Source of the DNA: Myxococcota bacterium
Lineage (GTDB): Bacteria; Myxococcota_A; Polyangia; Fen-1088
Assembly: GCA_025934105.1 (NCBI GenBank)
Contig: JAICYS010000013.1
Span: 1 to 45,270, forward strand
DNA length: 45,270 nt
Direction: 5' to 3'
Shown here: positions 16,783 through 24,948 of the stretch, one piece after another
How positions within the stretch are numbered: the stretch's first letter is position 1
Layout of the letters: every line of letters starts with the position of its first letter
The notes under the pieces: model-generated
The model's database searches: none
Seen by the model: only the letters and a program-made list of their open reading frames with translations
Told to the model about the DNA's origin: nothing
Translations under genes and position numbers: made by a program

Positions 16783-18410
16783 GGTTCGATCTCTTCCAGC
16801 GCCCCGGCGAAGGGATCGACGGCCCGCAGGCGATCGAGCACCGCGCGCTTCAGCGCGCCCGGGCCGTGCCGCCCGGCCAGCGACGGCCAGGCGTAGGCGC
16901 GCTCTTGCGGGACGCCGCCCGGGGCCAGCGCCTGGCAAACGCGGCGCACCCGCTCGGCGGCCACCCCGTCGCGCTCGGCGACGAGCCGGTGATAGCGCCG
17001 CACCAGCCGCGACAGCGCGCCGGCGATCGACCCCCGCGTCCGCGCCGCGCTCCGGCCCAGGTTTCGGTCGGCCGGCTCCGCCTGGGCGATGGCGGCGGCC
17101 AGCGCCTCGACCTCACCGGCGATGCGCCGGGCTTCGGCCTCCAGCGCGGCCGGATCGGGCGCGCCCGGGCGCCGGCCGGCAGGGACGCGCATGATGAGCT
17201 CGGCCGGCGAGGCGGACAGCACGTCGGCCGTCGACAGCCGCAGCTCGCGCAGGAGCCGCCGGCTGGGCGCGTCGACGCACAGGAACCGACCGCGCGGCAC
17301 CACCAGCGGCGGCGGCAGTCCGAACCGCGCGTACACCGGGCCGAGCTGCGCGAAGTAGCTCACTTCGGCCGGCCCGCCGACGTAGGCGGCGGTCGGCAGC
17401 AGCGTGTCCTGCAAGATCGGCCGCAGCAGCGCCGAGGTCGAAAACCGCAGCGGCTCGCGCGCCAGCGCCTCGGCGATCTCCGCCTCGCTGGCGACGTGGG
17501 TCGACCCGACCAACGCCCAGCCGCCCGGACAGCGCGCCAGCCGGTATCGCGGTCCGGTCACGCCGCCGCGATGGAAGAAGACCAGCGCGCAGTCGTCGCG
17601 CACGGGGATCTGCACGTCGAAGCCGGCGGACTCCAGCTCGGCCGCCCGGCGCGCCAGGTCGGCCCCCAGCGGGCCCGCTTCGGCCAGGGCGCGCGCGGCC
17701 AGGGGCGCCCCCAGCTGCGCGGCCGGCGCCACCCGCGGATCGAACACCAGCAGCCCCTCGTCGCGGAACAGCTCGGACATGACGCCGGCGAACGCCGCGG
17801 CCAGCGGCTGCCCCGCCCGGTAGTGCGCCCGCAGGAGCGCCAGCGTCTCGGTCGCGGCGGCCCCCGGCGGCAACAGCTCCGCCACCCGTTCCAGCAGCCG
17901 CTCGATCTCGGGTCCCAGGCGGCGGTGCGCCACCGACACCCGCGCGGCGGACTCCGGCTCGGCCGCCAGCGCCAGGCAGGCCGGCGCCCCGTCGGGCCCG
18001 GCGACCGTCGACGAGGCGATCTCGGCGAAGTCGTGGTCCTCCGTCTGCAGCCAGAACAGCGGGACCACCGGCACGCCGGATTCGGCCGCCAGCGCGCGGG
18101 CCACCGCCACCGCGGAGGCGGCCTTGTAAAAGGAATACAGCGGCCCCAAGAAGAGCCCGACCTGCTGCCCGGTGGCCACCACCGCGGTCCCCCCGCCCGC
18201 CAGCGCCGCGAGGTGCGCGTCGCGGGCCGGGCTGGACGGCAGCCGCGCCTGTTGCGCGCGCAGCTCGTCGAGCAGCGCCGGGGCCAGCCGGCGGGCCGCC
18301 GCGGCGCGGGTCCGTTCGGCGCGCACCGCCCGCAACCGGATGTCCAGCGGCACGAACGCGCGGGCCGCCGACTCACCAGACAGATACGAATTCGAGAACG
18401 GGCGGCCCAC
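16779..18410 (-). CDS. bshC: Bacillithiol biosynthesis cysteine-adding enzyme
   Basis: 543 residues from GTG 18410. Signature segments are GGTAVVATGQQVGLFLGPLYSFYKAASAV, VPVVPLFWLQTEDHDFAEI, TAAYVGGPAEVSYFAQLGPVY and a long C-terminal helical region. BshC is thought to add cysteine to glucosaminyl-malate in the last step of bacillithiol synthesis. It is first in the bshC-bshA operon. Its -10 (TATAGT) overlaps that of the divergent PIG-L operon. A canonical cytoplasmic bshB is not seen in the window. Confidence 0.9.
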   Translation of the reverse strand: MGRPFSNSYLSGESAARAFVPLDIRLRAVRAERTRAAAARRLAPALLDELRAQQARLPSSPARDAHLAALAGGGTAVVATGQQVGLFLGPLYSFYKAASAVAVARALAAESGVPVVPLFWLQTEDHDFAEIASSTVAGPDGAPACLALAAEPESAARVSVAHRRLGPEIERLLERVAELLPPGAAATETLALLRAHYRAGQPLAAAFAGVMSELFRDEGLLVFDPRVAPAAQLGAPLAARALAEAGPLGADLARRAAELESAGFDVQIPVRDDCALVFFHRGGVTGPRYRLARCPGGWALVGSTHVASEAEIAEALAREPLRFSTSALLRPILQDTLLPTAAYVGGPAEVSYFAQLGPVYARFGLPPPLVVPRGRFLCVDAPSRRLLRELRLSTADVLSASPAELIMRVPAGRRPGAPDPAALEAEARRIAGEVEALAAAIAQAEPADRNLGRSAARTRGSIAGALSRLVRRYHRLVAERDGVAAERVRRVCQALAPGGVPQERAYAWPSLAGRHGPGALKRAVLDRLRAVDPFAGALEEIEP

Positions 18411-18422
18411 CGGACGGCATCA

Positions 18423-18430
18423 ACTATACT
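18423..18430. promoter_or_regulatory. Overlapping divergent -10 elements between bshC and the PIG-L operon
   Basis: ACTATACT contains TATACT on the plus strand (18425-18430, 16 nt before ATG 18447) and TATAGT on the minus strand (18428-18423, 12 nt before GTG 18410). Only 36 bp separate the two genes, so both promoters must share this AT-rich core. Confidence 0.5.
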
Positions 18431-18446
18431 CCGTCGCCGCCGGTCG

Positions 18447-21080
18447 ATGCCCAGAAGCCCACTCGCGCTGCCGTTCTCCCTCGTCATGCTCATTTCGTCC
18501 TTCGCCGACGCCGCGGCGCCCCCGCCCCAACCCAACGGTGCCGCCATCGCCGCCGGGCTGCGCAAGCTGGGCGTGGTGGGCAGCGTGCTCTACGTCGCGG
18601 CCCACCCCGACGACGAGAACACCGCGCTCCTGGCGTACCTGGCCAACGGCGCCCGCCTGCGGACCGCCTACCTGTCCGTCACCCGCGGCGACGGCGGCCA
18701 GAACCTGATCGGCTCCGAGCAGGGCCCGGCCCTGGGCCTCATCCGCACGCAGGAGCTGCTGGCGGCGCGCCGTCTGGACGGCGCCGAACAGTTCTTCACG
18801 CGCGCCCGCGACTTCGGCTACTCGAAGAGCCCCGACGAGACGCTGCGCATCTGGGGCAAGGACGCCGTCCTGGCCGACATGGTGTGGGTCATCCGCCGCT
18901 TCCGGCCCGACGTCATCGTGACCCGGTTCTCCCCGCTGCCCGCCGAGACCCACGGGCATCACACCGCCTCGGCGATGCTGGCCCTCGAGGCGTTCCACGC
19001 CGCGGCCGATCCCAAGTTCCACCCCGAGCAGTTCTCGGCGGGCGTCACGCCCTGGCAGGCGCGGCGCATCTACTGGAACCGCTTCTCGTTCTTCCTCAAG
19101 CCGACCGACGACCTGTCGGGCAACGCCCGGCTGGACGTCGACCGCTACGACCCGCTCTTGGGGCTCTCCTACGGCGAGCTGGCGGCCGACAGCCGCAGCA
19201 TGCACAAGAGCCAGGGATTCGGCGTGGCCCGCACCCGCGCGCCGATCGTCGAATACTTCAAACCGCTGGCGGATGACGGCACGCCGGCGGCCCACCAGCA
19301 CGCCGCGCAAGGGCTGTTCGACGGGCTGGACGTCGGCTGGGGCCGGCTGCCCGGCGGGGCGCGGGTCCGCCCGCTGGTCGACAAGGCCATCCACGCGTTC
19401 AACCCGGCGGCGCCCGCCGCCTCGATCCCGGCCCTGGCGGCCATCGACGCGGCGCTGGACGGCGTGGGGGACGCCGGCTGGCGGGCCCAGAAACAACGCG
19501 AGGTGCGCGAGCTGATCCTGGCCTGCGCCGGCGTGTTCGCCGAAGCAACCGCCCCGGATTTCCGCGTCGCCCCCGGCGCCTCCATCGAGGTGGCGATCAG
19601 CGCCGTCAATCGCTCGTCGACGGCCGTGACCCTGGATTCGGTCCGCTTTCCGCTGACCGGAGAGCCCCAGCCGATCGGCAAGCGGCTGCCGGAGCCGCCC
19701 GAGACCGGCGGGGCCGCGCCCGCGTTCGAAGCCCGGCGCACCGTGCACGTCCCCATGGACTTCGCGCCCACGACGCCCTACTGGCTGGCCTCGCCGCCGG
19801 ACGCCGGCCTTTATCGGGTCAGCGACGCCTCACTGATCGGCGCGCCCGAGGGGCCGCCCCCGCTGCGCGCCGAGCTGACCTTCACGATCGATCAGGCCGG
19901 AACCGCGGAAGGATCCCCTGGACGTTCCGCGACGACGTCGCGGGGCAAGGCCCAGCTCCGTCAACGCGCCGGCCGCAAGCTGACCGTCGAGCGGCCGGTC
20001 GCGTACAAGTGGGTCGATCCCGTGATGGGCGAGCGGTATCGCTCCGTCGAGGTCACGCCCGCGGTGTCGATCGCGCCCGACACGCGCGTGCTGATGTTTC
20101 CGACCGGCACGGCCCACCGCCTGAACGTGCGCCTGACCGCCGGGGCCGCCGCGGCAGCCGGCACCCTGCGGTTCGAGGCGCCGGCCGGCTGGATCGTCGA
20201 GCCGGCGGCGGCGCGCTTCGATCTGCCGGCCAAGGGGAGCGAGACCGCGCTCGGCTTCCAGGTCCGCGCCACCACCGGCAGCGCCGCCCCCGGCGTTCTG
20301 CACGTCATCGCCGACGTCGAGGGACGCCACCTGTCGCGCGAGGTGATCCATGTCGTGCACCCGCACATCCCGATCCAGACCTATCTGATCGACGCGGACG
20401 TGCGCCTGGTGCCACTGGCGCTGTCGACCGGCGGCAAGCGGATCGGGTACCTCCCGGGTCCGGGCGACGAGGTCCCGGCGGCGCTGCGCGGGGTCGGCTA
20501 CGACGTCACCGTGCTGAGCGGCGCCGATCTGGACGCGGGGCCGGCGGCGCTGGCGCGCTTCGACGCGCTCGTGACCGGCGTGCGGGCCTTCAACGTCGAC
20601 GAGAAGCTGCGCGCCGCGCACGCCACGCTGGTCGCCTACGTCCAGGCCGGCGGCGTGCTGGTCGTCCAGTACAACACCAACAACCGGCTGGCGCCGCTGA
20701 CGGCGCCGCTGGGGCCGTTCCCGTTCGACATCGGCCAGCAGCGCGTGACCGACGAGACCGCCGCGGTGACGTTCGCGGCGCCGCAGCACCCCTCGGTCAC
20801 CTGGCCGAACCGGTTGACCGCCTCCGACTTCGACGGCTGGGTGCAAGAGCGCGGCCTCTACTTCGCGCACACCTGGGACCCCCACTACGAGACGCCGCTG
20901 GCGATGCACGACCCGGGCGAGGCGCCGCTCGCCGGCAGCGTCCTGTGGGCGCGCGCCGGACAGGGCACGTTCGTCTACACGGGGCTGGCGTTCTTCCGCC
21001 AGCTTCCGGCCGGCGTTCCCGGCGCGTTCCGGCTGTTCGCCAACCTGCTGGCCGGGGGCAAGGGCGCGCATGGCCGATGA
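18447..21080 (+). CDS. Secreted PIG-L/LmbE deacetylase with ThuA-like C-terminal domain
   Basis: 877 residues. The much longer open frame upstream is antisense to bshC and rejected. Signal peptide to about residue 25 (LALPFSLVMLISSFADAAA). PIG-L zinc motif AAHPDDENTALLAYL (about 52), SVTRGDGGQNLIG and ETHGHHTASAM complete the deacetylase core. The middle is beta-rich. The C-terminus RIGYLPGPGDEVPAALRGVGYDV, FDALVTGVRAFN and AYVQAGGVLVVQYNTNN is a ThuA/glutamine-amidotransferase-like fold. Periplasmic sugar N-deacetylase is the likely activity. Despite lying beside bshA/bshC, export argues against a BshB role. First of four coupled genes. Confidence 0.8.
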   Translation: MPRSPLALPFSLVMLISSFADAAAPPPQPNGAAIAAGLRKLGVVGSVLYVAAHPDDENTALLAYLANGARLRTAYLSVTRGDGGQNLIGSEQGPALGLIRTQELLAARRLDGAEQFFTRARDFGYSKSPDETLRIWGKDAVLADMVWVIRRFRPDVIVTRFSPLPAETHGHHTASAMLALEAFHAAADPKFHPEQFSAGVTPWQARRIYWNRFSFFLKPTDDLSGNARLDVDRYDPLLGLSYGELAADSRSMHKSQGFGVARTRAPIVEYFKPLADDGTPAAHQHAAQGLFDGLDVGWGRLPGGARVRPLVDKAIHAFNPAAPAASIPALAAIDAALDGVGDAGWRAQKQREVRELILACAGVFAEATAPDFRVAPGASIEVAISAVNRSSTAVTLDSVRFPLTGEPQPIGKRLPEPPETGGAAPAFEARRTVHVPMDFAPTTPYWLASPPDAGLYRVSDASLIGAPEGPPPLRAELTFTIDQAGTAEGSPGRSATTSRGKAQLRQRAGRKLTVERPVAYKWVDPVMGERYRSVEVTPAVSIAPDTRVLMFPTGTAHRLNVRLTAGAAAAAGTLRFEAPAGWIVEPAAARFDLPAKGSETALGFQVRATTGSAAPGVLHVIADVEGRHLSREVIHVVHPHIPIQTYLIDADVRLVPLALSTGGKRIGYLPGPGDEVPAALRGVGYDVTVLSGADLDAGPAALARFDALVTGVRAFNVDEKLRAAHATLVAYVQAGGVLVVQYNTNNRLAPLTAPLGPFPFDIGQQRVTDETAAVTFAAPQHPSVTWPNRLTASDFDGWVQERGLYFAHTWDPHYETPLAMHDPGEAPLAGSVLWARAGQGTFVYTGLAFFRQLPAGVPGAFRLFANLLAGGKGAHGR

Positions 21081-21195
21081 TCCGTTGCACGAGGCGCCGC
21101 CGTTTCTGAGCTGGCGCGCCATCTACGTCATCGTGCTGGGCGCGCTGGCGGTCGAGACGGTGCTGGGCGCGTTGCTGACCGCGCTCTTTTCATGA
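21070..21195 (+). CDS. 41-aa single-pass membrane peptide
   Basis: ATG 21070 overlaps the end of the PIG-L gene by 11 bp, and its TGA overlaps the symporter ATG (ATGA). The peptide begins MADDPLHEAPPFLSWRAIY and continues as one hydrophobic helix ending ALFS. Frame, overlaps and the clean amphipathic-then-hydrophobic design argue it is real. Small membrane proteins often sit directly before and assist transporters; a symporter subunit role is inferred. Confidence 0.65.
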   Translation: MADDPLHEAPPFLSWRAIYVIVLGALAVETVLGALLTALFS

Positions 21196-22877
21196 CCGCG
21201 CTGGACTGGATCGTCCTTTTCGGGACGCTCGGGGTGATCGTCGCCTACGGCATCTGGAAAACGCGCGGTCCGTCCGACATGGCCAGTTATCTGCACGGCG
21301 GCTATCAGGACCGCTGGTTGACGATCGGGCTGTCGGTGATGGCCACCCAGGCCTCCGCCATCACGTTCCTGTCGACGCCCGGCCAGGCCTACGCCGACGG
21401 GATGCGCTTCGTTCAGTTCTACTTCGGCCTGCCGGTGGCGATGGTGATCCTGTCGGTGGCGTTCGTGCCGCGGTTTTACAAGCTGCGCGTCCTCACCGCC
21501 TACGAGCTGCTCGAGTCGCGCTTCGACCTCAAGACCCGGCAGCTGGCCGCGTTCCTGTTCCTGCTGCAGCGGGGTCTGTCGGCCGGCATCACCATCTATG
21601 CGCCCGCCATCGTGCTCTCCAAGCTGCTCGGCTGGTCGCTGAACCTCACCTGCCTGGCCATCGGGGCGGTGGTCATCCTCTACACGGTGGCGGGCGGCAC
21701 GCGCGCGGTCAGTCAGACCCAGAAACACCAGATGACCATCATGATGGGCGGCATGGTGGTCGCCTTCATCGTCGTGGTGCGCCGGCTGCCGCCCGACCTC
21801 TCGATCGCCCACGCGCTGTCGATCGCGGGCACGTTCGGAAAGATGAACGTCGTCGACTTTTCGGGCGGGGTGGGAAGCCGCTACACCTTCTGGTCGGGGC
21901 TGCTGGGCGGCGGCTTCCTGGCCATGTCCTACTTCGGAACCGACCAGTCGCAGGTTCAGCGCTACCTCTCCGGACGGTCGATCACCGAGAGCCGCCTGGG
22001 GCTGCTGTTCAACGGCCTCTTCAAGGTCCCGATGCAGTTCCTGATCCTGCTGGTCGGCGTGATGGTGTTCGTGTTCTACCTGTTCAACCCGCCCCCGCTG
22101 TTCTTCAACGAAGCCGAGCTGGCGCGCGTGGCCCGCACCCCCCACGCAGCCGAGCTGCGCTCCCTCGAGGCCGACCACCGCGCCGCCGCCGACGCGCGCC
22201 GGGCCGAGGTGCAACGCCTGGCCGCCGCCCTGCGGGCGCAAGACCCGGCCGCCATCGCCGGCGCGCGCCGGGGCGTGCAGGCGGCCGCCACGCGCTTCGA
22301 CGCGGTCCGCGCCCGGACCCAGGCCCTCATCTCGGCGTCGGTGCCCCGCCCGGAACCGAACGACGCCGACTACGTGTTCCTGTCGTTCGTGCTGGCCAAC
22401 CTGCCACGCGGCATCGTCGGACTGCTGCTGGCGGTGATCCTGTGCGCCGCCATGTCGTCGACGGCCAGCGAGCTGACCGCGCTGGGCGGCTGCACCATCG
22501 TGGATTTCTACCGGCGCAGCATCCGCCCCCAGGCGTCGGACGCGCATTACGTCCGCGTGGCGCGCCTGGTGACCGCCGCCTGGGGCGTCCTGGCGGTGGC
22601 CTTCGCGGCCTTCGCCGCCTTGCTGGACAACTTGATCCAGGCGGTGAACATCCTCGGCTCCCTGTTCTACGGGACGATTTTGGGCATCTTCTTGATGGCG
22701 TTTTTCAGCCGGCGGGTGCGCGCGACGCCGGTGTTCGTGGCCGCGCTCGTCTCGCAGGGGTTGGTGGTGACCGTCTGGCTGACCACCCAGGTCGGCTTTC
22801 TCTGGTTCAACTTGATCGGCTGCGCGGGCGTTTTGTTCTTGTCAGTGGTCCTGAACGGGCGATCATCCGCCGCATGA
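21192..22877 (+). CDS. Sodium:solute symporter (SSS family)
   Basis: 561 residues with about 12-13 transmembrane helices. Family features: GLSVMATQASAITFLSTPGQAY near the Na site in helix 1-2, YELLESRFDLKTRQLAAFLFLLQRG, YTVAGGTRAVSQTQKHQ and CAAMSSTASELTALGG. A roughly 85-residue charged, Ala/Arg-rich helical insertion (about residues 305-390) sits between membrane segments and may form a cytoplasmic coiled coil. Substrate unknown; the deacetylase partner suggests a sugar or acetate-related solute. Confidence 0.85.
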   Translation: MTALDWIVLFGTLGVIVAYGIWKTRGPSDMASYLHGGYQDRWLTIGLSVMATQASAITFLSTPGQAYADGMRFVQFYFGLPVAMVILSVAFVPRFYKLRVLTAYELLESRFDLKTRQLAAFLFLLQRGLSAGITIYAPAIVLSKLLGWSLNLTCLAIGAVVILYTVAGGTRAVSQTQKHQMTIMMGGMVVAFIVVVRRLPPDLSIAHALSIAGTFGKMNVVDFSGGVGSRYTFWSGLLGGGFLAMSYFGTDQSQVQRYLSGRSITESRLGLLFNGLFKVPMQFLILLVGVMVFVFYLFNPPPLFFNEAELARVARTPHAAELRSLEADHRAAADARRAEVQRLAAALRAQDPAAIAGARRGVQAAATRFDAVRARTQALISASVPRPEPNDADYVFLSFVLANLPRGIVGLLLAVILCAAMSSTASELTALGGCTIVDFYRRSIRPQASDAHYVRVARLVTAAWGVLAVAFAAFAALLDNLIQAVNILGSLFYGTILGIFLMAFFSRRVRATPVFVAALVSQGLVVTVWLTTQVGFLWFNLIGCAGVLFLSVVLNGRSSAA

Positions 22878-23440
22878 AGACCACACGTCCTCTCGCCATC
22901 AGCTTGATGTTGGGCCTCGTCGCCGGCGCCGCCGGGCTGACCCAGGCCGCCTCCTCGTCGAAGGCCGCCTTCCAGAACGATCTGGTCGGCCAGATCGATT
23001 ACATCCAAAAGCAGGTCATGGACCTCGCCGAAGCCGTTCCGCAGGACAAGTACAACTGGCGTCCCGGGCCAGGCGTCCGCTCGGTCGCCGAGGTCTACCT
23101 TCACATCGCCTACGGCAACTACGGCATCGGCAAGGCGGCCACCGGCAAGACCCCGCCCGCATCGTCGGGCTTCGGCCCCGATCGAAACAAGTGGGACACG
23201 CAGACCACCGACAAGGCGGCCATCAAGAAGATCCTCGAGGCGTCGTTCGCCTGGGTGAAGGACGGCTTCAAGAACGTGCCCGACAAGGACCTCGACAAGA
23301 AGGTCACCTTCTTCGGTCACGAGATGTCGACGCGCGCCGCGATGATGGTGGTGGCCAACCACGACGCCGAGCACCTGGGCCAGTCGATCGCTTACGCGCG
23401 CTCGAACAAGATCACCCCGCCCTGGTCGAAGAAGGAGTAG
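22874..23440 (+). CDS. Secreted DinB-family protein
   Basis: 188 residues, ATGA overlap with the symporter. Signal peptide (LAISLMLGLVAGAAGLTQAA) then the DinB four-helix pattern: QIDYIQKQVMDLAEAVPQDKYNWRP, VRSVAEVYLHIAYGNYG, MMVVANHDAEHLGQSIAYAR. The His residues in HIAYGN and HDAEH fit the metal triad of the DinB/YfiT superfamily. Some of these enzymes are thiol (bacillithiol or mycothiol) transferases, but this one is exported. End of the four-gene operon. Confidence 0.8.
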   Translation: MKTTRPLAISLMLGLVAGAAGLTQAASSSKAAFQNDLVGQIDYIQKQVMDLAEAVPQDKYNWRPGPGVRSVAEVYLHIAYGNYGIGKAATGKTPPASSGFGPDRNKWDTQTTDKAAIKKILEASFAWVKDGFKNVPDKDLDKKVTFFGHEMSTRAAMMVVANHDAEHLGQSIAYARSNKITPPWSKKE

Positions 23441-23520
23441 CGCGGCCATCGCGCTGGAGGCGCTGACCCCACGGCTCGCCGGGTGAGCCGGCCGCGCCGC
23501 CCGGCGCGCGGAACGCACAG

Positions 23521-23545
23521 CCAGGAACCCGCGAAGGGTTCCTGG
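23521..23545 (+). terminator. Hairpin after the DinB gene
   Basis: CCAGGAACCC, loop GCGAA, GGGTTCCTGG: a perfect 10-bp stem 80 bp after the stop codon. There is no T-run, so Rho-independent strength is uncertain; it may act with Rho or protect the 3' end. Confidence 0.55.
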
Positions 23546-23580
23546 ACCTCCCGCGCCGGCGTCGCCTGAGCAACGGCACA

Positions 23581-23608
23581 TTGGCAGATCGGGAAGCCGC
23601 CCTAAATT
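23581..23608 (+). promoter_or_regulatory. Sigma-70-type promoter of the Gly-rich lipoprotein
   Basis: TTGGCA (23581-23586), 16-nt spacer, TAAATT (23603-23608). Transcription would start about 4 nt before the ATG at 23619. Confidence 0.55.
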
Positions 23609-23618
23609 GAAGGGCAGC

Positions 23619-24317
23619 ATGGCTGGGGTCGCGCGAACGATGGGGATGCGGCGGGGCGGGTGGGCGAAGAATTTGGCGCTGGCCGTGGCGCTGGCCGGAT
23701 GTGGCAGCGTAGATCTGGTCGACGCGAACGGCCAGCCCTCGCAAGAGCAGATCAAGGAACCGGACGCGGGCGCAGCCGCGCCGAAGGCGAGCGGCGGAAC
23801 CATCGGCGCCACCGCCGCCGGCGGCACGCGCGCGACGGGCGGAACGACGGGCAGCGGGGGAATGCACGCGGCCGGCGGCTCGCCCGGCACGGGCGGCACC
23901 GTCGCGGGCACCGGCGGCGTCCGGGCGGAAGGCGGGTCGGTCGGCAGCGGCGGAGCCCGCGCCGCGGAAGGCGGGTCGATCGGCAGCGGCGGAGCGCGCG
24001 CGGCCGGGGGCAGCATGGGCAAGGGCGAGCCGGCCACCGGCTGGACGCGCGGCAGCGGCGGTGCCGTGGCGACCGGCGGCACCGGCGGCATCTTGAGCGG
24101 CCTCGGCGGCCTGCTCGGCTCGGGCGGATTCCTGGGCCTGACCGGCGCCGGAAACACCGCCGGAACCGGCGGGATGCCCGCCGCGGGCGGCACCAGCGGC
24201 GCGGCCGGCATGATGGCGCCCACCCCGACGCCCGACGCCGGCACCAAGGACGACGGCAAGCCCGGCCCGGGCAAGGACACCGACGGCGGCATGCCCGACA
24301 AGATGGGCAAGCCCTGA
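23619..24317 (+). CDS. Gly/Thr/Ala-rich low-complexity lipoprotein
   Basis: 232 residues from ATG 23619 (GAAGGG upstream); ATG 23640 is an alternative. Lipobox LAVALAGCGS near residue 29. The rest is dominated by GGTxGTGG-, GGSxGSGG- and GGARA-type units with no fold motif, then an acidic/Lys tail (DAGTKDDGKPGPGKDTDGG). Such surface lipoproteins are common in Myxococcota and probably act as extended spacers or matrix components. Confidence 0.65.
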   Translation: MAGVARTMGMRRGGWAKNLALAVALAGCGSVDLVDANGQPSQEQIKEPDAGAAAPKASGGTIGATAAGGTRATGGTTGSGGMHAAGGSPGTGGTVAGTGGVRAEGGSVGSGGARAAEGGSIGSGGARAAGGSMGKGEPATGWTRGSGGAVATGGTGGILSGLGGLLGSGGFLGLTGAGNTAGTGGMPAAGGTSGAAGMMAPTPTPDAGTKDDGKPGPGKDTDGGMPDKMGKP

Positions 24318-24413
24318 CGCCGAACATCAGCTCTTGCCGCGCCGGCGCGCCCCGCTGGCCGTGAAGGCCGTCATCGCATGGGCAAGCCCTGGCGCCGAAT
24401 CAGCTCTTGCCGC
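24303..24413 (+). repeat. Imperfect 36-38 bp direct duplication spanning two gene ends
   Basis: ATGGGCAAGCCCTGACGCCG at 24303 recurs as ATGGGCAAGCCCTGGCGCCG at 24378, and both run on to CAGCTCTTGCCGC. The first copy carries the 3' end of the lipoprotein gene. The second carries the 3' end of the convergent Rof-like gene. It looks like the scar of a local duplication or rearrangement about 75 bp apart. Confidence 0.7.
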
Positions 24414-24642
24414 CGGTGCTGGCCGCCGGCGGCTCCGCCGGCGCGCAGAAGGCGATGTCGTCGACCAGCATCCGGTCGTGGTCGTGGAACTGGACCCACT
24501 CGCCGTCGTCCGCGGTCACCACGTCGCGCGCCCGATCGACGAAGTGGCCGCCGCCCTTCAGCTCGACCGTCACCGGCCGCTTCAGCGTCACCGATTCCTC
24601 CAGCACGTCGATGACGTCGCACCGATCCATGAGGTGTCCCAT
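24400..24642 (-). CDS. Rof/Rho-binding antiterminator-like SH3-fold small protein
   Basis: 80 residues from ATG 24642, or 76 from ATG 24630 (MDRCDVIDVLEES). The pattern CDVIDVLEESVTLKRPVTVELKGG followed by VVTADDGEWVQFHDHDRMLVDDI resembles the Rof family: a Cys-Asp start, a first helix, then a small beta barrel with an I-x-x-D end. The family binds Rho; that role is not established here. The region between it and the BON gene (24643-24948) holds the enhancer pair and sigma-54 promoter of BON; 24643-24846 shows nothing else. Confidence 0.5.
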   Translation of the reverse strand: MGHLMDRCDVIDVLEESVTLKRPVTVELKGGGHFVDRARDVVTADDGEWVQFHDHDRMLVDDIAFCAPAEPPAASTGGKS

Positions 24643-24846
24643 GAAGCGGCATGGTGGGTCCGGCGACCGCGTCGCGCAACCGGCCGCGGCGAAACCGTCG
24701 CCAGCCCCCGCGCCGGCAGCTCGGCGTCCGGTCGGGCGCGTGCCGGCCGTCCGCCGGCGATCGCCGCCGACCGCCGCGCTTCGATCGCCTCGCCATCCGG
24801 TCCTCTCGGAATTCCGAAGTGGCGCTCGCCGGAGCGGACGCGGGGC

Positions 24847-24888
24847 CGCAGCCGATGCGCCGCCGCGCGCGCGCGCGCACCGATTGCG
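24847..24888 (+). promoter_or_regulatory. Paired enhancer dyads upstream of BON
   Basis: CGCA-GCCGA-TGCG (24847-24859) and CGCA-CCGAT-TGCG (24876-24888), both perfect matches to the island consensus CGCA-N5-TGCG. They are 29 bp apart, and the second ends 31 bp before the sigma-54 element. Confidence 0.7.
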
Positions 24889-24919
24889 CGATTTCCGGGC
24901 GTGCGGCGCCGGCCGCCGC

Positions 24920-24935
24920 TGGCCTGACGCTTGCT
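24920..24935 (+). promoter_or_regulatory. Sigma-54 promoter of BON
   Basis: TGGCCTG-ACGC-TTGCT matches the -24/-12 consensus TGGCACG-N4-TTGCW at 10 of 12 positions. The ATG follows after 13 nt, so the mRNA has almost no leader. Confidence 0.65.
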
Positions 24936-24948
24936 CGTTCCCCGCGGC

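Noticed and set aside
16866-18446. A very long plus-strand open frame running into the PIG-L gene
   Set aside because: It is antisense to bshC, highly Arg/Gly/Pro-rich with no signal peptide or motif. The true start is ATG 18447, behind the shared -10 and before a clear signal peptide.
18447-21080. BshB, the bacillithiol deacetylase
   Set aside because: The protein is exported and more than three times the length of BshB; the location beside bshA/bshC alone is not enough.
24643-24846. Divergent sigma-54 promoter for the Rof-like gene
   Set aside because: No GG-N10-GC pair with a suitable -24/-12 match is present at the expected distance left of the BON enhancer pair.
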